Assembly (NCBI GenBank): GCA_905236225.1
Contig: CAJOPM010000185.1
Span: forward strand, 1 to 14,645
DNA from: an uncultured Eubacterium sp.
GTDB lineage: Bacteria; Bacillota; Clostridia; Lachnospirales; Lachnospiraceae
Length of the DNA stretch: 14,645 bases
Direction: 5' to 3'
The stretch's first letter is position 1; the number at the start of each line of letters is the position of its first letter. Under the pieces are notes generated by a model that worked only from the letters and a program-made list of their open reading frames with translations, made no database searches and was not told the DNA's origin. The translations under genes were made by a program, and so were the position numbers. Positions 7,904-13,863 of this stretch are shown here, piece after piece.

Positions 7904-7931
7904 CAGGTAAATTTGATGAATTATTATTACC
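7887..7931. promoter_or_regulatory. 9-bp inverted repeat overlapping the malic enzyme promoter
   Basis: GGTAATAAT at 7887-7895 and ATTATTACC at 7923-7931 are perfect inverted copies separated by 27 bases. The first half lies in the spacer between the -35 and -10 boxes of the malic enzyme promoter. The second lies upstream of that promoter, just before the rho promoter region. The placement would suit an operator controlling one or both directions. The half-sites are AT-rich, so chance is possible. Confidence 0.35.
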
Positions 7932-7958
7932 ATTTATCTTTTATTATTAAAAAAAGTG

Positions 7959-7967
7959 TGTTATACT
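7959..7967 (+). promoter_or_regulatory. Extended -10 promoter for rho
   Basis: TGTTATACT carries the TGn extension directly before a 5-of-6 -10 box (TATACT, 7962-7967). The -35 region (7939-7944, TTTTAT) is poor, which is acceptable for extended -10 promoters. Transcription would begin near 7974, giving a leader of about 200 nt before rho. Confidence 0.5.
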
Positions 7968-7981
7968 TTTCACGCAGATTT

Positions 7982-8086
7982 TGAACGCAGTGTTCTTGCG
8001 TTCATGAGAAAGCAGCGAAGCGAATTATGAATGTTCGTTTTACAAATATTCAAGTCTATTCAGACCGCTTTTAGATTATTAAAGGC
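7982..8086 (+). promoter_or_regulatory. Structured rho leader with two hairpins
   Basis: A perfect 8-bp stem TGAACGCA (7982-7989) and TGCGTTCA (7997-8004) closes a 7-base loop. A second stem, GCTTTTA (8067-8073) and TAAAGGC (8080-8086), has seven pairs with one G-T and a 6-base loop. The second is followed by TTATTC, not by a good T-run, so it is not a convincing terminator. Autoregulation of rho through its leader is known in Escherichia coli; this leader shares no sequence with it that I recognise, so any regulatory role is inferred from the length and folding. Confidence 0.35.
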
Positions 8087-8177
8087 TTATTCCCAATGAC
8101 GATTTCAGTTAGCAGATTTAAAGTCAAAGAATATAGTGGTCATAGTGTATATTTTTCACGAAAGGAATAAATTAAGT

Positions 8178-9701
8178 ATGACAAGGGAAAAATATGAAAG
8201 TCTATCCGTTGCTGCATTACGTGATATAGCAAAGACGAGAGGCATTAAAGGAATCTCAGGCAAGAAAAAAAGTGAGATTATCGATATTATGCTTCAAAAA
8301 GACGAAGAAGAAAAAGCTCTTTTACGCAACGCGTCTAATGATGTTAAGGACGACAAAGAGCACGATAGAACCAATAAAGGCGATTATAAAAAACCTTCGC
8401 CTGAAAAAAGAAACACAGAAAAAAAGGGTGTTCATTATGTCAAAAGAGATGATAAAAGCAAGAACAAGATGACAAGAGAAAAGCATTTGACACCTCAGCG
8501 TCAGGGCAAATATAGCTCATCTCGTATGCAAGATACTCAAGATGAATATCTTAATGAGATAGATATGAGTTTGGACAGCGGCGAGAGCGCGGCCGGAATA
8601 CTTGAGGTAATGCCTGACGGATTTGGGTTTATCAGAAGCGATAACTATTTACCCGGAGACAGAGACATATATGTAGCTCCTTCCCTTATCAGAAGATACA
8701 ACTTAAAAACAGGAGACATATTAGAAGGTCATGTCAGAATACCGTCTCCGCAAGAAAAATTTAATGCTCTTCTTTTTGTGACTTCAATCAACGGGTACAA
8801 TCCGGTGATCGCAGCAAGACGCAAAAATTTCGAAGATATGACACCTATTTTCCCTGATGAGAGACTGAGATTAGAAACAGGCAAAGCCTCAAGAGCTATG
8901 CGCATTATGGATTTGGTCTCTCCAATAGGTAAGGGGCAGCGTGGTATGATTGTATCACCGCCTAAGGCAGGAAAGACTACCTTATTAAAAGAAGTTGCAA
9001 AAGCAATTACCGGTGCTAATCCGGATATGAATCTTATTATACTATTAATTGATGAAAGACCGGAAGAGGTTACAGATATTAAAGAAGCGATTGAAGGCCC
9101 TAATGTAGAAGTTATTTATTCGACATTTGATGAGTTACCCGAGCATCATAAGAGAGTCTCGGAAATGGTTATAGAAAGAGCCAAAAGACTTGTTGAACAT
9201 AACAAGGATGTTATGGTGCTTCTTGATTCCATTACAAGACTTTCAAGAGCGTACAATCTTATTGTGCCGCCGAGCGGACGAACTCTTTCCGGTGGTCTTG
9301 ATCCGGCAGCGCTTCATATGCCAAAGAGATTTTTTGGTGCTGCGCGAAATATGAGAGAAGGCGGATCGCTTACAATACTTGCTACAGCGCTTGTTGAGAC
9401 AGGAAGCAAGATGGACGATATGGTTTACGAGGAGTTCAAAGGAACCGGTAATATGGAATTGGTTCTTGACAGAAAGCTTTCAGAAAGAAGAATATTCCCG
9501 GCCATTGATATTACAAAATCGGGAACCAGAAGAGAAGATTTGCTTCTTAGCAAGAGCGAGCAGGAAGCTGTTGTTATTATGAGAAGAGCAATTAACGGAA
9601 TGAAGACTGAAGATGCAGTCGAGAGCATACTTGATCTTTTTGTAAAAACACGTAATAACTCGGAATTTGTTGAAATCGTGCGCAAGAGAAGATATATTTA
9701 A
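8178..9701 (+). CDS. rho: Transcription termination factor Rho
   Basis: Rho is a ring-shaped RNA-dependent ATPase that dislodges RNA polymerase. The 507-residue protein has the N-terminal helical Rho_N domain (1 to about 40), a lysine/aspartate-rich low-complexity stretch (about 41-130), the cold-shock-like RNA-binding domain (about 137-210, with DGFGFIRS), and the ATPase domain. The P-loop is PPKAGKTTLL at 261-270, Walker B is VMVLLD at 345-350 followed by SITRLSRAYN, the Q-loop region is near 366-375, and the R-loop is ETGSKMDD near 407-414. Escherichia coli Rho has 419 residues; most of the excess here is the charged insert. ATG 8178 is chosen because of AGGA at 8163-8166; the in-frame GTG at 8136 has no ribosome binding site. 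The gene heads the cluster continuing with rpmE, yqhQ, prmC and prfA. Confidence 0.96.
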   Translation: MTREKYESLSVAALRDIAKTRGIKGISGKKKSEIIDIMLQKDEEEKALLRNASNDVKDDKEHDRTNKGDYKKPSPEKRNTEKKGVHYVKRDDKSKNKMTREKHLTPQRQGKYSSSRMQDTQDEYLNEIDMSLDSGESAAGILEVMPDGFGFIRSDNYLPGDRDIYVAPSLIRRYNLKTGDILEGHVRIPSPQEKFNALLFVTSINGYNPVIAARRKNFEDMTPIFPDERLRLETGKASRAMRIMDLVSPIGKGQRGMIVSPPKAGKTTLLKEVAKAITGANPDMNLIILLIDERPEEVTDIKEAIEGPNVEVIYSTFDELPEHHKRVSEMVIERAKRLVEHNKDVMVLLDSITRLSRAYNLIVPPSGRTLSGGLDPAALHMPKRFFGAARNMREGGSLTILATALVETGSKMDDMVYEEFKGTGNMELVLDRKLSERRIFPAIDITKSGTRREDLLLSKSEQEAVVIMRRAINGMKTEDAVESILDLFVKTRNNSEFVEIVRKRRYI

Positions 9702-9708
9702 AAAACTG

Positions 9709-9737
9709 TTGCATTAATAAAAGCACTATGATAAGAT
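9709..9737 (+). promoter_or_regulatory. Possible promoter for rpmE
   Basis: TTGCAT (9709-9714) and TAAGAT (9732-9737) are spaced by 17 bases, matching 3 of 6 and 4 of 6 consensus positions. They lie just after the rho stop, leaving a leader of about 80 nt before rpmE. The 121-bp gap between rho and rpmE is large for a cluster otherwise closely packed and fits a separate promoter. No terminator for rho is seen in the gap. Confidence 0.3.
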
Positions 9738-9822
9738 ATAAGGGCTGTTCAGATGACCACGAGCAGAATGGTTTTGAGCAAGCACAGACGATATATGGTA
9801 ATAGTTTGAGAGGTGAAAACAC

Positions 9823-10026
9823 ATGAGAGAAGGAATACATCCTGAATATCATCAGGCTACAGTAACCTGTAACTGCGGCAATACTTTCGTAGTTGGTTCT
9901 ACACAGGAGAATATCCACGTGGAGATTTGTTCTAAATGTCATCCGTTCTATACGGGACAGCAGAAAGCTACACAGGCTAGAGGACGTATTGATAAGTTCA
10001 ATCGTAAGTATGGTATTACACAATAA
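9823..10026 (+). CDS. rpmE: 50S ribosomal protein L31, zinc-binding type
   Basis: L31 is a late-assembling protein of the large ribosomal subunit. The 67-residue protein starts MREGIHPEYH, a typical L31 beginning. It carries the zinc-binding cysteines C16 and C18 (CNC) and C36 and C39 (CSKC), marking it as the cysteine-containing (C+) form that is usually replaced by a zinc-free paralog under zinc starvation. It ends in RGRIDKFNRKYGI, also typical. The start has GAGAGGTGA at 9808-9816. Its place after rho is conserved in Firmicutes. A strong hairpin terminator follows directly. Confidence 0.97.
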   Translation: MREGIHPEYHQATVTCNCGNTFVVGSTQENIHVEICSKCHPFYTGQQKATQARGRIDKFNRKYGITQ

Positions 10027-10038
10027 GCAGGTAGATGT

Positions 10039-10070
10039 AGGGTTGGGATTGTTATAATCTCAACTCTTTT
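10039..10070 (+). terminator. Intrinsic terminator after rpmE
   Basis: A 12-pair stem (10039-10050 with 10056-10067, two G-T pairs) closes a 5-base loop, GTTAT. The stem ends in TCTTTT, a short T-run. It lies 12 bases after the rpmE stop and ends nine bases before the yqhQ ribosome binding site (GAGGA, 10079-10083). The weak T-run suggests partial read-through is possible. Confidence 0.65.
10050..10058 (+). promoter_or_regulatory. Extended -10 promoter for yqhQ inside the terminator
   Basis: TGTTATAAT gives a perfect -10 box (TATAAT, 10053-10058) with the TGn extension, located in the loop and right arm of the rpmE terminator. Transcription would start near 10065 and leave a 24-nt leader carrying GAGGA. 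No clear -35 box is seen. The same TGt extension precedes the rho -10 box. Confidence 0.4.
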
Positions 10071-10088
10071 GCGTATACGAGGAAAATT

Positions 10089-11012
10089 ATGAAATATTCC
10101 GGTATTGGCGGCCAAGCTGTTATGGAAGGTGTGATGATGCGCAACCAGGACAAATATGCAGTGGCGGTTCGCAAGGAAAACGGTGAGATAGCCGTTGAAA
10201 AAAGAGATTGCAAAGCGATTAATAATGCAGATAAATTAAAAAACATACCTTTTTTAAGAGGAATAATAAGTTTTATAGACTCATTATACTTAGGCGTTAC
10301 ATCGCTAATGATATCTGCATCTTTTTTTGAAGATGAAGAGCCTTTGGATAATGATGACAAATCCAGCAAAAAAGAGAATGCTATGCTAGGAATGGTTGTG
10401 GTTGTATCATTGCTGTTTGCCATCGGCATTTTTATGGTACTTCCATATTATTTATCGCAGCTGTTATCATTGTTTACAGAATCAGCGATTGTTATATCAA
10501 TTGCCGAAGGTATACTTAGGATAGCAATATTTTTTGGCTATTTATTATTGATATCGAACATGAAAGATATACAGAGGGTATTTATGTATCATGGAGCGGA
10601 GCATAAATGCATAAATTGTATAGAAAGCGGACTTGAACTTAATGTTGAAAATGTAAAAAAATCTTCCAGACAGCATAAAAGATGCGGCACGAACTTCCTT
10701 TTTATAGTTATTATTATTTCAGTTATTTTTTTCATTTTTTTAAGAAGCGATTCACATATTTTGAGATTGGTTTACAGATTGATATTGATACCGGTAGTGG
10801 CAGGAGTCTCTTACGAGATTTTAAGATTCGGCGGTATGCATGATGGCTTGTTTGTAAAAATTATTACAAAGCCGGGGCTCCTTTTACAAAATCTTACGAC
10901 AAGAGAGCCTGATGACAAAATGATAGAAGTGGGAATGGCATCTGTAGAGGCAGTGTTTGACTGGAAAGAATTTTTAACTCAGTCGGAGAAATCCCCCACC
11001 TCTAAGCGTTAG
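10089..11012 (+). CDS. yqhQ: DUF1385 family membrane protein, YqhQ-like
   Basis: This 307-residue membrane protein of unknown biochemical function carries the two family signatures: GGQAVMEGVMMR at residues 7-18 and YHGAEHKCINCIESG near 167-181. Hydrophobic segments lie at about 100-120, 133-156, 203-219 and 224-246, so it is probably an integral membrane protein with the signatures on one face. GAGGA at 10079-10083 supports the start. The position between rpmE and prmC-prfA is common in Clostridia. The family-like sequence ends near residue 296 (DWKEFL). The last 11 residues, TQSEKSPTSKR, are encoded by repeat copy 3, whose core supplies the TAG stop at 11010-11012. The original C terminus has therefore probably been replaced or extended by the repeat. 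Confidence 0.92.
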   Translation: MKYSGIGGQAVMEGVMMRNQDKYAVAVRKENGEIAVEKRDCKAINNADKLKNIPFLRGIISFIDSLYLGVTSLMISASFFEDEEPLDNDDKSSKKENAMLGMVVVVSLLFAIGIFMVLPYYLSQLLSLFTESAIVISIAEGILRIAIFFGYLLLISNMKDIQRVFMYHGAEHKCINCIESGLELNVENVKKSSRQHKRCGTNFLFIVIIISVIFFIFLRSDSHILRLVYRLILIPVVAGVSYEILRFGGMHDGLFVKIITKPGLLLQNLTTREPDDKMIEVGMASVEAVFDWKEFLTQSEKSPTSKR

Positions 11013-11027
11013 CGTAGGTGGGGGGTA
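10973..11027 (+). repeat. Dispersed hairpin repeat, copy 3, overlapping the end of yqhQ
   Basis: This is the best-preserved copy. TTTAACTCAGTCGGAG (starting 10973) is followed by the arms CCCCCACC (10993-11000) and GGTGGGGG (11017-11024), eight perfect pairs. Inside, CTAA and TTAG form a second short stem around GCG (11002-11012). TTTAACTCAGTCGGAG and CTAAGCGTTAGCGTAGGTGG are each identical to copy 2. The first half lies inside the yqhQ reading frame, in a different frame from recG at copy 2. The hairpin falls between two genes of one operon and has no T-run, so it is more likely a processing or stability element than a terminator. Confidence 0.85.
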
Positions 11028-11074
11028 TGACAAAACAATTGTAATGACAGTAAATGCTGCGATAAGGTGGAATT

Positions 11075-11914
11075 ATGACGTATGAAGAGGCTTACAAAAG
11101 TGCAAAGGATACATTGACCAGCGCCAAAATAGCTGATGCTAAAATTGATGCACTGTATTTAATGCTTCACTACCTTGATACCGATAGAACGCATTTTTTT
11201 ATGAATCTTAAAGAAGAGATTGAGCCTAATAAATTTGAAATGATTAAAGAGGCACTTAAAAGGCGTTGTAATCATATTCCGCTTCAGCAGATTATCGGAT
11301 ATACCGAGTTTATGGGTCATAAATTTAAAGTAACAGATGATGTTTTATGTCCTAGAATGGAGACGGAACAGCTTATTTTAGAAGTGCTAAGATATCTAAA
11401 GAGCGGTATGAGGGTTTTGGATTTGTGCTGCGGTAGCGGATGCATAGGCATATCGTTGAAATTGGCAAATCCCAAAGTTGTTGTTGATATAGCGGATATA
11501 TCAGATGAGGCACTTAAAGTCGCCACATACAATGCGCAAAGTCTTGATGCAGATGTTAATATAATAAACAGTAATCTTTTTGATAATATTGATAGTACAT
11601 ATGATATTATAGTTTCTAATCCACCTTATATACCAACAGGTGATATTGAAACCCTTATGAGTGAAGTAAAGGATCATGAACCTATACTGGCGCTTGATGG
11701 AGGAGAAGATGGCTTTGATTTCTATAAAAAAATTATTAAAGAAAGCAGGTTATATCTAGCTGATTGTGGATTCATTTTTTTTGAAACCGGGTATAACCAG
11801 GGAAGTGTTATTAATGACTTGCTTGATAAGGCCGGATTTTTGGATGTTAAGATAATTCAGGATTTGGCAGGATATGATCGCATAGCCTGTGCACGTTTTT
11901 CCAAGGAGGATTAA
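11075..11914 (+). CDS. prmC: Peptide chain release factor N5-glutamine methyltransferase PrmC
   Basis: PrmC uses S-adenosylmethionine to methylate the glutamine of the GGQ motif in release factors, raising their activity. The 279-residue protein has the N-terminal helical substrate-binding domain (1 to about 85), the linker CPRMETE near 92-98 (PRPETE in many homologs), the SAM-binding DLCCGSGCIG at 116-125, and the catalytic NPPY at 182-185. AAGGTGG at 11064-11070 precedes ATG 11075 at a short distance of four bases. Its substrate, RF1, is encoded next, one base after the stop codon. The 62-bp gap from yqhQ contains the last part of repeat copy 3. Confidence 0.95.
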   Translation: MTYEEAYKSAKDTLTSAKIADAKIDALYLMLHYLDTDRTHFFMNLKEEIEPNKFEMIKEALKRRCNHIPLQQIIGYTEFMGHKFKVTDDVLCPRMETEQLILEVLRYLKSGMRVLDLCCGSGCIGISLKLANPKVVVDIADISDEALKVATYNAQSLDADVNIINSNLFDNIDSTYDIIVSNPPYIPTGDIETLMSEVKDHEPILALDGGEDGFDFYKKIIKESRLYLADCGFIFFETGYNQGSVINDLLDKAGFLDVKIIQDLAGYDRIACARFSKED

Positions 11915-11915
11915 A

Positions 11916-12992
11916 ATGTTTGATAAATTAGAAGATTTGCTTATGCATTATCAGGAACTTATGAATAATTTGAGTGAGCCCGATGTATCTAAGGATGCTA
12001 AGCGTTTTCAGAGTCTTATGAAAGAACAAAGTGACTTAGCGCCGATTATTGAAACCTATAATGAATACAAAAAAGAAAAAGAAAATATAGAAGATTCACT
12101 TGCAATTCTAAACGAGGAGTCAGATGAAGAAATGAGGCAGCTTGCCAAAGAAGAGATGAATGAATCTAAGAACAAAGTAGAAGAGCTTGAAGACAGGCTT
12201 AAGATTCTACTGCTGCCGAAAGACCCTAATGATGAGAAAAATGTTATTGTAGAAATAAGAGCCGGCGCCGGCGGTGATGAGGCAGCACTTTTTGCAGCTG
12301 AAATATACAGAATGTATGTCCATTATGCTGAGAGCAGGGGTTGGAAAGTAGAAACAATGGAATGTGAAGAGATTGGTATAGGTGGTATGAAGAGTGTATC
12401 ATTTATGCTTTCGGGCAAGGGCGCATATTCCGTTATGAAGTATGAAAGCGGCGTGCATAGAGTACAGCGTGTACCGGAGACTGAATCCGGCGGAAGAATA
12501 CATACATCAACAATTACTGTTGCAGTTATGCCGGAGGCTGAAGAAGTTGATGTAGAGATTAATGATAATGATATCAGAATTGATGTTATGCGTGCATCAG
12601 GTAATGGCGGACAGTGCGTAAATACAACAGATTCCGCAGTAAGACTTACGCATTATCCAACCGGTATAGTAATTTATTCGCAGACGGAGAAATCTCAGAT
12701 ACAAAATAAAGCAAAAGCATTTGCGCTTCTTAGGACTAAGCTTTATGATTTAGAAATGCAAAAACAACATGATGCCGAGGCAGAGCAGCGGCGCTCGCAG
12801 GTAGGAACCGGAGATCGCTCAGAGAAGATACGTACATATAATTTCCCGCAAGGCAGAGTTACCGATCATAGAATCAAACTTACATTATATAAGTTAAATG
12901 ATATACTTAATGGAGATATCCAAGAAATTCTGGATGCGCTTATTGCGGCAGATCAGGCTGCAAAGCTTAGCAATCTGGATGAAGCGAGCTAA
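11916..12992 (+). CDS. prfA: Peptide chain release factor 1 (RF1)
   Basis: RF1 recognises UAA and UAG stop codons and triggers peptide release. The 358-residue protein shows the stop-codon reading tripeptide PET at 187-189 (the PxT motif of RF1; RF2 has SPF) and the catalytic GGQ at 231-233 within RASGNGGQCVNTTDS. The N-terminal helical domain (1 to about 105) and RAGAGGDEAALF at 115-126 are typical. ATG 11916 is chosen over an in-frame GTG at 11889 because AAGGAGGA (11903-11910) sits five bases before it. The site lies inside the end of prmC, and one base separates the genes, so the two are translationally coupled. The Cys after GGQ, where His is common, is a variant I associate with Clostridia. 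Confidence 0.97.
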   Translation: MFDKLEDLLMHYQELMNNLSEPDVSKDAKRFQSLMKEQSDLAPIIETYNEYKKEKENIEDSLAILNEESDEEMRQLAKEEMNESKNKVEELEDRLKILLLPKDPNDEKNVIVEIRAGAGGDEAALFAAEIYRMYVHYAESRGWKVETMECEEIGIGGMKSVSFMLSGKGAYSVMKYESGVHRVQRVPETESGGRIHTSTITVAVMPEAEEVDVEINDNDIRIDVMRASGNGGQCVNTTDSAVRLTHYPTGIVIYSQTEKSQIQNKAKAFALLRTKLYDLEMQKQHDAEAEQRRSQVGTGDRSEKIRTYNFPQGRVTDHRIKLTLYKLNDILNGDIQEILDALIAADQAAKLSNLDEAS

Positions 12993-13017
12993 ATACTCAT
13001 AAGAAAAAGGAGATATT

Positions 13018-13860
13018 ATGAATAAGGTATACGAAAAATTAACAAAATGCTTAGAAGCGGTCAGAAAAAAGACTGATTTTGTGCCGGAAATAGGAATCGT
13101 ATTAGGTTCGGGGTTCGGACAGTTTGCTACAGAATTTAAAGTTGAGAGCAAGATTGATTATCATGATATTGAGGGATTTCCTGTATCTACGGTTTTAGGC
13201 CATGCAGGTGAATTTATTTTTGGATACATTGAGGATGTTCCTGTAGTAATAATGAACGGACGCGTTCATTATTATGAAGGATATGATATGAATGACGTGG
13301 TTTTGCCAATCAGACTGATGAAGATGATGGGGGCAAAAGTGTTGTTCCTTACAAATGCATCAGGTGGAATCAATAAAGCATTTAAAGCCGGAGATTTAAT
13401 GCTTATTACGGGGCAAATCTCTTGCTTTGTTCCTTCTCCTTTAAGAGGCGAAAATATAGAAGAACTCGGTGTAAGATTCCCTGATATGAGTCATGTATAT
13501 GATGAGGATTTACAAGATATAATCAGAAATTCAGCGACACAGACAGGCATAGACTTAAAAGAGGGCGTATACATACAGATGAAAGGACCTAATTACGAGA
13601 CGCCCGAAGAGATTGTTATGTGCAAGGTTATCGGAGCTGATGCCGTTGGCATGAGTACAGCGTGCGAGGCAATCGCAGCAAATCATATGGGAATGAAAAT
13701 CTGCGGAATATCATGCATTTCAAATCTTGCGGCCGGGATAGCGAAGCATCCGCTTACACATGCTGAAATTAAAGAAACATCAGAAAAGGTCTCAGGCAAA
13801 ATAAAAATGCTTATAAAACAATCCGTTATTAATATTCACAGACAATTAAAGGAGGATTAG
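13018..13860 (+). CDS. Purine nucleoside phosphorylase (trimeric PNP/MTAP family)
   Basis: The enzyme splits purine nucleosides such as inosine and guanosine with phosphate into the base and ribose 1-phosphate. The 280-residue length and motifs fit the trimeric class: IVLGSGFGQFA near 27-37 for phosphate, LGHAGEF at 60-66, NGRVHYYEGYD at 80-90, TNASGGINKAFKAGD near 112-126, and KGPNYETP at 189-196 with the base-binding glutamate. MSTACEA at 212-218 and SCISNLAAG near 232-240 carry the late active-site region; most homologs have STVPE and CITN at these points. The start has AAAAGGAGA just upstream. The gene follows prfA after 25 bp and is followed by an amidohydrolase after 3 bp. Confidence 0.92.
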   Translation: MNKVYEKLTKCLEAVRKKTDFVPEIGIVLGSGFGQFATEFKVESKIDYHDIEGFPVSTVLGHAGEFIFGYIEDVPVVIMNGRVHYYEGYDMNDVVLPIRLMKMMGAKVLFLTNASGGINKAFKAGDLMLITGQISCFVPSPLRGENIEELGVRFPDMSHVYDEDLQDIIRNSATQTGIDLKEGVYIQMKGPNYETPEEIVMCKVIGADAVGMSTACEAIAANHMGMKICGISCISNLAAGIAKHPLTHAEIKETSEKVSGKIKMLIKQSVINIHRQLKED

Positions 13861-13863
13861 TAA

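Larger units (their letters stand above)
7836..8177. other. Divergent control region between malic enzyme and rho
   Basis: These 342 bases contain no convincing gene. They hold a minus-strand promoter for the malic enzyme operon (7875-7903), a 9-bp inverted repeat (7887-7895 and 7923-7931), a plus-strand extended -10 promoter (7959-7967), and a roughly 200-nt rho leader with two hairpins. A short frame at 8004 (MRKQRSEL) lacks a ribosome binding site. A GTG at 8136 in frame with rho also lacks one. The AT-rich stretch 7910-7955 carries nothing else I can name. Confidence 0.7.

Noticed and set aside
8004..8030. Eight-codon leader peptide (MRKQRSEL) before rho
   Set aside because: It has no ribosome binding site, and its ATG overlaps the end of the first hairpin. 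Too short to support.
8136..8177. Upstream GTG start for rho adding 14 residues
   Set aside because: No ribosome binding site precedes it, and the added residues do not resemble Rho. ATG 8178 has AGGA at a proper distance and begins a typical Rho_N domain.
9592..10023. 143-residue minus-strand frame opposite rpmE
   Set aside because: It lies antisense to rho and rpmE, has no ribosome binding site or family resemblance, and rpmE is unmistakable on the plus strand.
11889..11915. GTG start for prfA inside prmC
   Set aside because: The AAGGAGGA site and ATG 11916 give the standard RF1 N terminus; the added residues are simply the shifted-frame end of prmC.
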